Positions 26,901 to 35,000 of a DNA stretch of 35,000 bases are shown here, one piece after another. Positions within the stretch are counted from its first letter, which is position 1. Every line of letters begins with the position of its first letter. The stretch spans positions 37,007,957-37,042,956 of the forward strand of contig CM060334.1 of assembly GCA_030674155.1 (NCBI GenBank), in the 5' to 3' direction. The translations under genes and the position numbers were made by a program. The notes beneath the pieces were generated by a model that was given only the letters and a program-made list of their open reading frames with translations, was not told the origin of the DNA and did not search any database. Origin of the DNA: Stramonita haemastoma (taxonomy: Eukaryota > Mollusca > Gastropoda > Neogastropoda > Muricidae).

Positions 26901-28033
26901 TCAAAGACGTGAAAGAGTCAATACACAATTTGTTTTGGGGGGGGGGTTCAATACAAAAAAAAGGCAGAGTACCTACAATTTGTTTTCTCTATTGATCTTT
27001 TATTTTTCAAACAAATGGGTTTAGTTTTTCAAATGACGTTACCTGGCAGTGTTATGCCATCACTTTCTTCTGTTGAAGACATACTATTTATTACAACAAG
27101 AACAATAAACAATATTAAAAAAAAACCTACAAGTACAAAAGGAAGACCAACACAACCGTCATCACCTCCATTCAACACTGTCAATGACAATCAAAGCTGT
27201 CTGAAAGCAAGATGATATTAAATCTGATTAAAAAAACGTTTGTGTCTGTCAGAAATCCACCAAATGTCTTTGTATCATGACTGTGTATGCTTACCCCACT
27301 TAGTCTGAATGAAAACATTCACTAAAACTACATCACAACTTCAAAATATGTTACTGTCGCTCTTGTTTTCCTTTTCTTTTTTTTTTTAACCTGCTACCTG
27401 TAGTAATGCTTTTGGAGCTTGGGCCCGCTCTCAAAGGACTGCCCACACACCACGCAGGAAGGAGCTAGGCGACACGACCGCACGTGGTCTGTCAGGGCCT
27501 CAGGCTGCTTGAAGTACATGCCACACAGGCGACACTGCAGCGCCTGCTTGCTTCGCGGAGGTGGGAAACACGTCAAGTGACACGCCATCACGTGGGCTTC
27601 CATCAGGCAAGAATCAGTGAAGTTAGCGTCGCACAGTGTGCAGAAGTAGGGGAAGAGTTTCTCGTGTTCCGAGATGTGCAGCGTCAGTTTCTGGTTGTCT
27701 GACAGCAGGTCTCCACACATCGGGCACGTCAGGGAGGTCAGAACTGCGGCTGATTCGTCTGTCAACATTTTCACATCCAGACATGCGCATCTTTCATTGT
27801 GAATGGGTTAGAGTGTTACGGAAGTAGGAATAACAGTAATGAATAGGATGTACATGATTTTAGTAGTACTATCAGTACTGCACTTTCTTTGCAGTGTCCA
27901 GATAAATCATTCCTGAGGCTTTGTAAAACTTTTTTTTCAAAAGTATATTACAATACACACCATATACAATGCATATATATTATATATATGCATACATTAC
28001 ACATGCTTAATTTTTAAAGAATAACACATCTAT

Positions 28034-28085
<52 letters not shown>

Positions 28086-30953
28086 CACACACACACACAC
28101 ACATCAACACACTCTCCTACCTGACAATATTGACTGTGGCTCCTCCTCAGGTTTCAAATTGGCTTTGGTGATATTCAGGACACCGTCTTCTTTCACTGGA
28201 GACAACTCTTTCTGCATCTGCATGGGTTTCTTGGACTTGCGTCTAGAACTCGACGAGGAAGACATGACGCTGAATGCTGCATCTCCAGCATCCTCCACGG
28301 AGTTCTGGGAATGTGAGGTTGTGGAGTCGTCCACCAGAATGGGGGAGGGGGTCATGGGGGCATCGGTCAGGGACGAGGACAGAAACGGTCGAGGCAGCAG
28401 ACTGGATTCAGGATCTGCGTCGCTGCCTTCCTCCTCAGCCTCCCCCCTCTCCTTCTCCAGGTCCCAACTCTCGTCTTCTTCTTCTCCCTCCTCTATGCTC
28501 CTAACCCTCGCTTCCTCCTCCTCCTTCATCTTCTTGGCGTGAATCACTCGGTCCACATCGTCCCTGTCTACTGGCACGAAGCAGCCCGCCCTCTTTCTGT
28601 CGATGTTGGCGCTCTCGGCCAGGATGTTGAGGACAGTAGTGCACAACAGCTTGGGTAAGGTCACCTTCTCCTCCTGGGCATGAATCTTGTTCAGGATGGC
28701 GGCGTCCACCAGCATGTGTCTGTTGAGCGACCGCTTGCTGGTGAAGTTGGTCCCGCACGCCATGCAGGAGAAAATGGACCGCTCCAGGTGGCCCATGTGG
28801 TGGTCCTTGAACATGGCCACATCCTCAAAGGAGGCAGAGCAAAAGGCACACACAAAGGTGTCCACGTGAGGGGCCTGGCAGGTGCCGGAGGTCAGATGCT
28901 GGCGAAGGTCACGGAAGAAGGTGAAGGTCTGGTAGCAGACCGGGCACAAGTTGTCCTCCTTGTTCCTGCGGCGATGTCTTTTCCTTCTGGCTTTGGGGGC
29001 CTTTGAGCGCTGACGGACCTTGATCGGCCGTTCTGGCAAGGATACAAAGACTGTGGTTAGTTACATCATGGTCATCTACAATGTTTTGCCTTGAGCTAAA
29101 AACAATGGAGGATATTGTGCCAAACACTCTTTTTTGTTGTTGTTGTTCTCTGGCTAGAAATAAGAGGTTCACTGAGATCGGTGTTGATTTTAGGATTTTA
29201 AAATAAGGGGACAGAGGGCCCCCTGCAATGAAAAAAAAAGGGGGGGGGGAGATTATTGTTCCCCCTCCCCCAAGCCAACCTACAGACCTGTGGGTTATGA
29301 TGTCCTGTATAGATCTATCAATGTAATATAATGCACAATTATACATATATGAGTTAATTTCTTTCTTCATACTGTTCAAACTTGCTGTCATCTTATAACA
29401 GATGAATCTTGGCAATGACCAAGTCCTTTCCTAGTTGTGGCTCATTTAACCTTTAAAAACACCACCACCACCCAGCACTCCACATAAATTTTGTTGTCAA
29501 GAAAAAAAGAAACATGTATGATTTTCTATTAAGTATTTATGTATGTTCACAGTCAGACTAAAAAAATGTGTATATATATATAATGTGTGTATAAAGAGAA
29601 AGAGGGGGATAGCAAGTACATAAAATACAATACAACATACAACAGAATAAAATAAAAAGAATTACTCACTTCTACTAGTTCTCGTTTTATAAGTTTCTTT
29701 CTCTCTCTCGTAATACTCCACATCAGTGTTGTCGTCCTCATTGTCTTCGGGTTCAATCTTCACCACAATTTCTCCATCCACCCTCTCACTTATCATCTCC
29801 TCCATTTTCTCCTGCTGCTCCTTCTCCTCCATTGTCTCTTCTGCCTCCCCAGCCACCTCGTCTTCAGTGTCGTCATCGTAGGCTGAAAAAATGTACACCC
29901 TTATATATAGAGATCTGCATGAAGATTCATTTATTTCTGCTCAGTGTCTAAAACCCAGCTCACTACAAGAGCATATTTGAACTGATGTTGTCTCAAAGCA
30001 ATTAATATGCAAAAGCCATATACTGAGAACCAAGATACATATTGATCCCTGATGCTCCTGGGACAGCTGGGAGGAATTTTTAGGGACCATTTCAACTGAG
30101 CATTTTTTCAAAAAATATCTTAAGATATATTTGTTGTGTGGGGATTACATTGCCATATTTTTTACTTTAAGAGCCTTGGCATCCTACTGAACAGTTGCAA
30201 AAAGTGTTTTTCTTTCCTCACTTAATGAGCTGACTATCAGCTAGTATCAATACTGAATACAACTATAATCCCTCTGTCTGAAACATGAAAATCTCACCAG
30301 TTACTTTGGTGTAGTAATTAACTAAGGCGATAAGAAACCTATCAGGATGATAATCTCTATTTTATGTGGCATTTTAAGGGAATGCTCAGAGATATTCACT
30401 TTCCTTATGTTGTTAGCATTCCTGACATGATCTGATCAATATCGTAGATGTCTGTAATAATAGATAGATCTCTCGAGGCCTGAATCTATACTGGTAGAGA
30501 CTTTTTTCTGATATATCACAGTATCCATCAGACTGTAAAAAAACATCATTTCAAAATTATCATTCTGTAAAAGATGATCTTCAATACTTCATTCCCCATA
30601 TTTTCACAATATACACTTGCCTAATGTTGAATCCAGAACACACACACACAAGTATCAGTATGTCACATTCTGAATGCATCCATGTGCAAAAATTAAATAT
30701 ATGTAGTATACATCTTCTCCCACAAACACACATTTCCCATAATACCCTTTACATATGTTCCCTAGTGCCTAGTGCATCCATCCACACACACATGCTAACA
30801 CAAACACCTTTGTACATATCCACATATGCAAGCATACATGCACGTGTGAGGATGCACACATGCATATAAAGTGAGACACTACCAATAATTTTTCAATCTT
30901 AGTTCTTACTTACCTGGATCAGCACTGTTGCTTTCTTCACAGTCCTGGTCCAT
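23766..30953 (-). CDS. Multi-C2H2 zinc-finger protein, six coding exons
   Basis: Exons in order: 30953-30914, 29882-29670, 29032-28121, 27758-27398, 26740-25278, 23990-23766. The protein starts MDQDCEESNSADP, continues through an acidic segment, then holds about 20 C2H2-type fingers: 3 degenerate ones in exon 3, 4 in exon 4, about 13 in exons 5-6. Most are C-X2-C-X12-H-X3-5-H. One TGETPYKC linker is canonical; most linkers are long and variable, unlike KRAB-type arrays. Four SUMO-consensus motifs (VKIE, VKQE, IKQE, VKME) lie between fingers. Likely a nuclear DNA-binding transcription regulator; targets unknown and I recognise no named orthologue. Exon 5 has two apparent one-base deletions (about 26700-26738 and 25798). 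Otherwise phases agree across all junctions. Confidence 0.85.
24000..25270. other. Zinc-finger gene intron with degenerate repeats
   Basis: 24250-24570 holds diverged ~65-bp units (AACAGAATTGGAGTCAATGA...TGTACATACAACAG) containing repeated GTGAGTGA on the plus strand. The remainder is unique. Confidence 0.6.
25278..26740 (-). CDS. Zinc-finger gene exon 5, ~11 fingers, two apparent frameshifts
   Basis: Acceptor GTGTTGCAG|TCACAG, donor CACATTCAG|gtgagg. Fingers include CGDCGEVF, CEECGDTF, CEICGVQL, CPFCTLSF, CDVCHRQF, CDQCSKVF, CDICGEQF, CNLCRVKF, CAKCLRIF, CETCHKCF, CDYCDRAF. The entry phase (HYYSH) is not that of CGDCGEVF, so one base seems missing between 26738 and about 26700. After NVHCRHTHNQ (25800) the frame must move again by one missing base to reach DEGKPFKCAKC. 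SUMO motifs: VKQE 26354-26365, IKQE 25671-25682, VKME 25518-25529. Confidence 0.8.
26760..27390. other. Zinc-finger gene intron, nothing recognised
   Basis: AT-rich with a G run near 26937-26946 and A/T runs. A minus-strand AG...GT pair around 27045-27080 was tested as a micro-exon and gives a stop in frame. Confidence 0.5.
27398..27758 (-). CDS. Zinc-finger gene exon 4, four C2H2 fingers
   Basis: Acceptor GTTGACAG|ACGAATC (weak pyrimidine tract), donor TACAG|gtagca, phase 1 to 2. Fingers: CPMCGDLLSDNQKLTLHISEH, CTLCDANF..LMEAHVMACH, CRLCGMYF..LTDHVRSC and CVVCGQSFESGPKLQKHYY. The last finger is split by the intron: joining AG|T gives HYYSH, the exact C-X2-C-X12-H-X3-H pattern, which supports this splice. 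Confidence 0.82.
28038..28101. repeat. (CT)n(CA)n compound microsatellite
   Basis: About 22 CT units then 9 CA units, in the intron just beyond the exon 3 donor. Confidence 0.98.
28121..29032 (-). CDS. Zinc-finger gene exon 3, degenerate fingers and acidic linker
   Basis: Acceptor TTGCCAG|AACGG, donor TCAG|gtagga, phase 1 to 1. Begins with a basic, NLS-like run (KARRKRHRRRNK), then CPVCYQTFTFFRDLRQHLTS..C, CAFCSASFEDVAMFKDHHMGH and CMACGTNFTSKRSLNRHM (second ligand His absent). The rest is an acidic/serine-rich disordered linker with EEEGEEEDESWD and SSSSSSRRKSKK. Confidence 0.88.
29040..29665. other. Zinc-finger gene intron, nothing recognised
   Basis: Unique AT-rich sequence with short G and C runs at 29239-29280. 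Confidence 0.5.
29670..29882 (-). CDS. Zinc-finger gene exon 2, acidic
   Basis: Acceptor TTTTTTCAG|CCTAC, donor AGAA|gtgagt, phase 1 to 1. Encodes AYDDDTEDEVAGEAEETMEE then a glutamate-rich coil and VVKIEPEDNEDDNTDVEYYE. VKIE (29752-29763) is a SUMO-acceptor consensus. No finger. Confidence 0.85.
29890..30905. other. Zinc-finger gene first intron in coding part, nothing recognised
   Basis: About 1 kb of AT-rich unique sequence with a weak CACACA-rich stretch at 30637-30860. Confidence 0.5.
30914..30953 (-). CDS. Zinc-finger gene, first coding exon
   Basis: ATG at 30953: MDQDCEESNSADP, donor CCAG|gtaagt (phase 1). Upstream on the minus strand an acceptor TTTTGTTGCAG|CCATAG near 30982 implies a separate 5' UTR exon. 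Confidence 0.75.
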
Positions 30954-31069
30954 GGCTCAGTGTGGCCTTCTGATTCTATGGCTGCAACAAAATAAATTAT
31001 AATTTTTTTTTTTTTTCAAAATCTACCATTCTCTGGGTTAACATAGCACTAAAATAACAAACTCTGTCT

Positions 31070-31565
31070 GTCTTGTCTTGTCTGACAACCAGTTTTCTCT
31101 ATTCCTCTCTCTGTTCTGCCTTTCTCAAAATTTTGTTGAGTTCTAGGCCTGTCCATTCGCTGATGATGTCCTCCCTATCTTCCTTGGTCTGCTCTTTTTC
31201 TTCGGTGGTGTTTATCTCAAGGGCACTCTGTTCCAGTTTCATCAAGAGAAATTCATCAGAATTCTCTACAAGACTCAACTAACCAGGTAAGTCTCCCCTA
31301 GTCTTATACAAGTCCATTTGATCTTGTGACATGCCCGTACCATTTAAGGTTACGCTTCCTTATGATAGATAGATTTTTGTAGGGACCAATGGTTTGCTGG
31401 ATTCTGTTGTGCACCTCTTCGTTCTTAATGTGGTATCTGTAGGAGATGCCAGGGAGTCTCCTGAAGCATCTCACCTCTACCGCCTGCACTCCTCTCTCCA
31501 AATCAGCAGTTCGGGTCCACGATTCACAGGCATACAGGAATATGGATATATAGTTTTCATACCAT
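31070..31565 (-). pseudogene. LINE RT C-terminal remnant, inverted
   Basis: On the minus strand 31565-31310 reads LYACESWTRTADLERGVQAV then RCFRRLPGISYRYHIKNEEV and NLKWYGHVTRSNGLV, the same domain as LYGCESWTL...MWFGHTTRH of the left-edge element but from a diverged relative. 31200-31080 continues with DIISEWTGLELNKILRKAEQ then REE and a stop. An 80-100-bp insertion and frame breaks separate the two parts. Confidence 0.75.
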
Positions 31566-31613
31566 CTGTGTCTGCACTCACATACAATTAATATAATTTT
31601 TTATGGAAAACAA

Positions 31614-31617
<4 letters not shown>

Positions 31618-31660
<43 letters not shown>
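31618..31660. repeat. (CT)n microsatellite
   Basis: About 21 CT units. Confidence 0.97.
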
Positions 31661-31975
<315 letters not shown>

Positions 31976-32139
31976 CGTGGCGCACGCTCACCCACACAAG
32001 CATGTATGAGTATACCTGGTTGTCAACTATGCGCTGATGGTAATGATTTGGATGATGCAAACAAACATACTCAGCATGCATGACATGTACAACACGCACA
32101 CACACTAGCTGAGTAGCTCACACTCACATGGGAAAAGAG

Positions 32140-32430
32140 AATGTGAGCGCTTATCTGTAACCTGGAGTTAACATCAGTGCAGACTCCTCTCCCCCCAAAA
32201 GTCCTTCAGATGAGACTATAAACTGAGGCCCCATATGCGAACACATGCAGAAGAACTTGCACACCATGTTAAAACCTGTTCCGCTGTTCGAAAGAATAAG
32301 CCATTGTGTGCTGGTGGGAACAGAGGACATTTACAAAACTGCATACACATGGGGACTGGATTATAAAAGCACATATGAGTGCTTATTCCCTTATCCTCTA
32401 TAAAACATTAAAAGAATGAACTGGTAATAA
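32140..32430 (+). mobile_element. SINE copy lacking the tRNA head
   Basis: GATGAGACTATAAACTGAGG...TTAAAACCTGTTCCGC...ACTGCATACACATGGGGACTG...TGCTTATTCCCTTATCC matches the minus-strand SINE at 12265-12645 over the body and 3' end. Confidence 0.8.
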
Positions 32431-32435
32431 AATAA

Positions 32436-32437
32436 AT

Positions 32438-32505
<68 letters not shown>
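32436..32505. repeat. (CA)n microsatellite
   Basis: About 33 CA units between two SINE pieces. Confidence 0.98.
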
Positions 32506-32529
32506 GTTAATACTTTCACACATGCATGC

Positions 32530-32735
32530 TCTTGCGCACATGTTAAAACCTGTTCTGCTTTTCGGAATAGTAGGCCATGGTCATGTGATACCGATACTGT
32601 GGGTGGGAAGGGATGATAATTATTTCTACTAAAACTGCATAGTGCATGCACAAAGTATTCGACGTAAAAAAAAATGTCATAAAAACCCACACAAGTGCTT
32701 ACCCTATAACCCTCGACATAAAAGAAATATAAATA
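32530..32735 (+). mobile_element. SINE fragment, diverged
   Basis: CACATGTTAAAACCTGTTCTGC...GGCCATGG...AAACTGCATA...CAAGTGCTTACCCTATAACCC: same family, older copy. Confidence 0.65.
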
Positions 32736-32739
32736 AACA

Positions 32740-34030
32740 CTAAAGTAAAATTGACCTCTAGAGACCTATAATGCTAATGAATACAAATTATTTCTTCCTG
32801 CTCTCCTTTTTCCTCATAGGGTTATCGTCGTGTATCGACTATCGTCTAATAGGCCTATCAATGTTCACTTTTTAAAAAAAGATGTTAAAGCAAAGAACAA
32901 ATCATGCAATGATACACACAGGCTCATTTACAGCAGTAAAGCATTTATTTATAAATATTGAAGGCCAACCTGGTGCACCATCGTGATAATTATGCCATAG
33001 GCCGACTATGTCACTTCAGAGCTGGTTCATCTGCGTATAGTACATATGCAGTTAGAATAACCCACTGCTGAATTGTAGCAGACTTGACCAACACAATTCT
33101 CTAGTTTGCAAACAAATAACATTCAATCAAACCAAATACTCACTAAATTATATTATGTGAAGTCACCGCAAGTTTCGGAACGTTCCGCTACCGAATGTGA
33201 AAGGCTACACTTGATAATCAGGTTAAAAATAATGTAGTAGGTTTTACACATATTTGAGAGGGGAGGGCGGGGCTGAGTTTGTATCCTTCTCAAAACAAAA
33301 CAAGAACAAACGAACACACAAACAATCGAATGATATGTAGTTCAGACTTTCAAAATATGTGATAAGTGTCTACAGATTAGGCAAACAATAATTACTCTGG
33401 TGAAACTTAATTTGGAGTGACTGAGTTCTGGAGTCTTGAAAACTGCATCAGTTTTAGGCATGGTAAAATCGTCTTCTTCAAATCTAGACTACTACTGTCT
33501 CTCTGCATCATTTTGTTTTCCCATGACTGATCTCCGGTTGTTAGGGTTGGGGTTTTTGTTGTTGGGGTTGTTTGTTTGTTGTCGTTGTTGTGTTTGTTTG
33601 TTGTTGTTGTTGTTTTTGGGGGAGGGGGTGCCAGATTTCCACAGAAGTGTTTTGCAGCTAAAGAACATATTGTGGCCACTGTTTCTAAGAGTAAATCAGT
33701 TTAAAGTGTGTATCACGCAAGATTTCATTTTATCATTTGTTCTAAAAACAAGCAGCTAGATCATTACATGGAATAGGCATATATATGAATTGTAGAGGAG
33801 GGAGGAAATCTGTGTTCCGACTGACACGATCAAATGATGGGCATCTGCCTTGATATTCTAGAAATATTTTCTATCTTTAGATAGGTTACTGTCACTCTCA
33901 TACCACTTTATTTCCAACATGGTAGAAGCTAGCGAGTTAAATCTTTTAAAAATGTATAATTTTTTAAAGATCTCCTGTTGTTGGTAGAGAATAGTCGACT
34001 ACAACTGAGTCTACACACTGGCTGTGCAGA
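32740..34030. other. Upstream region of zinc-finger gene, nothing recognised
   Basis: Mostly unique AT-rich sequence with a GTT/GTTT-rich stretch (33545-33625). A 5' UTR exon of the zinc-finger gene probably lies here or near 34100 but could not be placed. Confidence 0.4.
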
Positions 34031-34200
34031 CGGGTGATATTTATAGGCCTAACTGTAAACTGTGGCCGTTAGCTCTGCTGTTTAGCGTTATGTCCCTTGG
34101 TAATTTTGTTTAACGCATGCGCACATGACGGCAGCAACACATCGCGTCGTACATGAAGCAGACGACAGAAACAGAAAGGAGATCTCAAGTGTTTGTTACT
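34030..34200. promoter_or_regulatory. Possible divergent promoter with NRF1-like motif
   Basis: A locally GC/CpG-richer patch (GACGGCAGCAACACATCGCG, CGTCGTACATG) in an AT-rich flank, with ACGCATGCGCA at 34113-34123, one base off the NRF1 consensus core GCGCATGCGC. It lies upstream of the minus-strand zinc-finger gene and about 185 bases before a plus-strand ATG/donor candidate at 34308. Inference from composition and one motif. Confidence 0.3.
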
Positions 34201-34307
34201 ATGATGAGGTTCAATCATTTTATTGTAAACGTTATTTCGGGCTTATTATAGCAGAATCTTACACGTTTAATTGATTGAACTAATAGATACGGACTCCACC
34301 AGCAGAA

Positions 34308-34329
34308 ATGAGTGCATCACTCTCTTCAG
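34308..34329 (+). CDS. Possible first coding exon of a rightward gene (very tentative)
   Basis: CCAGCAGAAATGAGTGCATC: ATG in a fair context, seven codons (MSASLSS) and TCAG|gtacga donor. No downstream exon is visible in the remaining 670 bases, so this rests on position only. Confidence 0.15.
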
Positions 34330-35000
34330 GTACGAAAAAACAAACTTGTATGGCAGGATGAAAAAAAGTTGTGTAAACTTAATCTTTTACCCTTAATAAA
34401 GATCATTTGACTTGACTTTACTTTACAGGGTGGAAGACTGATAGTGATACTGATAATAAGCGCTTTGATTTGTTTACTTTACAAGATTCAGTCCTATGTA
34501 AATTCCATAGGCCTCCATTATTAATTATAATGGTCAGTTTGAGTATCAGGGGTGAATACATTTACTATTTTATTCTTCAGTTTTATGAAACCAATAGCAG
34601 TTATAGATAGGTAAATGTTTTCTACTAGTATCATGAATGACTGATCTTGTTCAAACAAGATCACCTTTTAAGGTTAATGAAGCTGCTGTGTGTGTGTGTG
34701 TGTCACTGTGTGTGTCTGTGTGTGTGTGACTGTGTGTGTCACTGTGTGTGTGTGTGTGTGTGTGTGTTTTATGAATACTGATGTTCCTTGAACGTTAGGA
34801 CCACCATAGGTTCAAGATATATTTATCCAGTAGTGCAGTGGACTGATGGATACATATTATTGACTGTATTCAAAATGTTAACTATCCTGTCATGTCAACC
34901 TCACATGATAGATTCTGGGTATATAAGCAGATGCTAAGGAACCAAAAGCTTGAGAAAGCTGACCAGGCAGTGCCTGTCATGCAAGACTTTAATTAAAATA
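34330..35000. other. Right edge: no gene seen; (GT)n at 34688-34768
   Basis: AT-rich sequence with a GT microsatellite interrupted by CACTGTG units. GGATGAAAAAAAGTTGTGTA...AATAAAGATCATTTGACTTG at 34357-34416 may be an old retroposon 3' end. Confidence 0.4.

Noticed and set aside
27040..27090. A micro-exon between zinc-finger exons 4 and 5 (AG..GT pair on the minus strand)
   Set aside because: In the required phase it gives an in-frame TGA, and direct joining of the flanking exons already completes the split finger.
33170..33190. Palindrome CGGAACGTTCCG as a heat-shock element
   Set aside because: Only one GAAnnTTC pair is present and the third inverted nTTCn module is out of register.

Overview
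This is a eukaryotic nuclear window with two multi-exon genes, spliced introns with GT/AG borders, LINE and SINE retroposons, DNA-transposon remnants and very heavy microsatellite/minisatellite content. The long compound (CT)n(CA)n arrays, the CFDP2-type RTE LINE and the tRNA-derived SINE suggest an invertebrate, probably a mollusc such as a marine gastropod. The species assignment is inference only; no marker gene fixes it.

Left edge (1-3100): an RTE-clade non-LTR retrotransposon in two opposed pieces. An open endonuclease reading frame runs off the left edge on the minus strand. A reverse transcriptase with two single-base frameshifts lies on the plus strand. The arrangement looks like a 5' inversion (twin priming) or two head-to-head copies.

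3100-18835 (+): the 3' part of the spatacsin gene (SPG11 orthologue). I reconstructed 17 consecutive exons whose phases all match, ending at a TGA at 17822-17824 and a candidate poly(A) signal at 18830. The encoded ~800 residues track the C-terminal third of human spatacsin, including the Spatacsin_C region. Spatacsin acts with spastizin and AP-5 in lysosome/autolysosome tubule reformation.

The most unusual thing in the window is in the introns of this gene. At least eight of the 17 exons have one edge (splice site plus adjacent exon sequence) locally duplicated into the neighbouring intron, from one extra copy to more than thirty. Affected edges are acceptors of exons at 4380, 9571, 12684, 13699 and 17638, and donors of exons ending at 5714, 8284 and 11504. 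The decoys I translated lead to stop codons. A DNA transposon and a SINE later landed inside two of these arrays.

18836-23640: intergenic, with a LINE tail remnant, a TTAA-flanked MITE (second copy in a spatacsin intron), homopolymer C tracts and simple repeats.

23766-30953 (-): a C2H2 zinc-finger gene of six coding exons with about 20 fingers, an acidic N-terminal region and four SUMO-consensus motifs. Its largest exon carries two apparent single-base deletions, which are either assembly errors or real lesions.

30954-35000: upstream region with SINE copies, an inverted LINE fragment, compound microsatellites, and a possible divergent promoter near 34114 with an NRF1-like motif.
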